From the NCBI GenBank assembly GCA_051889215.1, contig JBJFDC010000023.1, positions 1-15,448 on the forward strand: DNA of 15,448 bases, written 5' to 3'. The position numbers and the translations under genes were made by a program. Below, in pieces: positions 14,624-15,448 of this stretch. Positions within the stretch are counted from its first letter, which is position 1. Each line of letters opens with the position of its first letter. The notes under the pieces are model-generated. The model did not search any database. It was not told the DNA's origin and saw only the letters and a list, made by a program, of their open reading frames with translations. This stretch comes from UMGS1470 sp051889215. GTDB taxonomy: Bacteria; Bacillota; Clostridia; Christensenellales; UBA1242.

Positions 14624-15448
14624 AGCAGGAGACGGGGGAAATGGCAAGGTGTCATTCTTTCGTTCCAAACTTACAATGAACGGCGGGCCAGATGGCGGAG
14701 ATGGCGGCAAGGGCGGAGATGTTGTTTTTGTTGCGAAAAATAATCTTAACACTCTCTACAACTTTAAGTTCCACAAAAAGTTCGTTGCAGAAAATGGGCT
14801 CGGCGGAGAACAAAATTTTCGCACGGGCAAGAGCGGAAAAGACATTGAGATTGCTGTGCCTTGCGGAACAGTTATTCGCAACGCTGAAAACAACAACATT
14901 CTTGCAGACATGACTGAAGATGGAAAACGTGTTGTTATTCTGTCTGGCGGAGCAGGAGGAAAGGGCAACAACTTTTATAAATCCCCAACTCGCCAGGCGC
15001 CAAACTTTTCGCAGACGGGTGAAAAAACCAAGGAATATGAGGTTGTTTTGGAGTTAAAAACAATAGCAGACGTCGGACTTGTTGGATTTCCTAATGTCGG
15101 CAAAAGCACATTGCTTTCAGTGATTTCAAACGCGAGACCAAAGATTGCGAACTATCATTTCACAACACTTGTCCCAAATTTGGGTGTTGTGGCACACGGC
15201 GACGACTCCTTTGTTATTGCCGACATTCCTGGACTTATTGAGGGCGCAAGTGAAGGAGCAGGTCTTGGATTTGATTTTTTGCGTCACGTTGAAAGAGTTC
15301 GCCTCATTTTGCATATGGTGGACATTTCTGGCATCGAGGGCAGAGATGCGTTTGATGACTATCAAAAAATTAATGAAGAACTCAAAAATTATAGTAAAAA
15401 ACTTGCCTCGCTCGAGCAGATTGTTGTTCTCACAAAGTGCGATATGCT
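14592..15448 (+). CDS. obgE: GTPase ObgE/CgtA (3' truncated by window end)
   Basis: This essential GTPase binds the 50S ribosomal subunit and acts in ribosome assembly and stress control. The visible 285 residues cover the glycine-rich Obg fold (about 1-158, with the typical GGPDGGDGGKGGDV) and most of the G domain. G1 is GFPNVGKST at 165-173, switch I is TTLVPNLG at 191-198, G3 is DIPGLIEGA at 211-219, and G4 is TKCD at 281-284, a Thr variant of NKxD common in the family. The reading frame is intact to the last base of the window; the rest, including G5 and any C-terminal domain, lies beyond. It overlaps nth by 32 bases. In many Bacillota obg lies next to rplU-rpmA, so this neighbour is less common. 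Confidence 0.97.
   Translation, partial: MFLDRVKIKIKAGDGGNGKVSFFRSKLTMNGGPDGGDGGKGGDVVFVAKNNLNTLYNFKFHKKFVAENGLGGEQNFRTGKSGKDIEIAVPCGTVIRNAENNNILADMTEDGKRVVILSGGAGGKGNNFYKSPTRQAPNFSQTGEKTKEYEVVLELKTIADVGLVGFPNVGKSTLLSVISNARPKIANYHFTTLVPNLGVVAHGDDSFVIADIPGLIEGASEGAGLGFDFLRHVERVRLILHMVDISGIEGRDAFDDYQKINEELKNYSKKLASLEQIVVLTKCDM

Overview
The window looks like a chromosomal segment of a low-GC bacterium, most likely an uncultured gut-type Bacillota or a close relative. This rests on AT-rich intergenic DNA, strong AGGAG-type ribosome binding sites, standard code (TGG for Trp, no in-frame TGA), BspA-type leucine-rich repeats, InlB-type repeats and a SipW/TasA-like N terminus. The exact lineage cannot be read from the sequence. 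All supported genes lie on the + strand.

Layout: (1) 1-909 is the 3' end of a surface-protein gene with an InlB B-repeat, closed by an intrinsic terminator at 931-963. (2) 910-1117 is a regulatory region with a tandem 7-bp repeat, a TTGCAA palindrome, a candidate promoter and a strong Shine-Dalgarno sequence. (3) 1118-12505 is one uninterrupted gene for a giant (about 3,795 aa) modular surface protein. Its order is membrane/signal segment, TasA-like domain, InlB-type repeats, then a recurring unit of beta domain, 'module A', BspA-LRR block and cap. (4) 12571-13875 encodes a type II membrane protein of unknown function with its own consensus promoter, followed by a terminator at 13897-13927. 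(5) 13973-14623 is endonuclease III (nth). (6) 14592-15448 is the start of obgE, overlapping nth and cut by the window end.

The first three genes look like an envelope or adhesion locus: two InlB-repeat proteins and a membrane-anchored partner candidate. nth and obgE form a separate housekeeping unit. The most interesting material is inside the giant protein: its four-fold super-repeat, a recurring module with an R-[YF]-D-x-G signature, a TasA-like N terminus with no C-terminal wall anchor, and a codon-usage change near 11.83 kb that covers its last ~220 codons and seems to continue into the next gene. nth also appears to have a promoter placed so that its mRNA would be leaderless.
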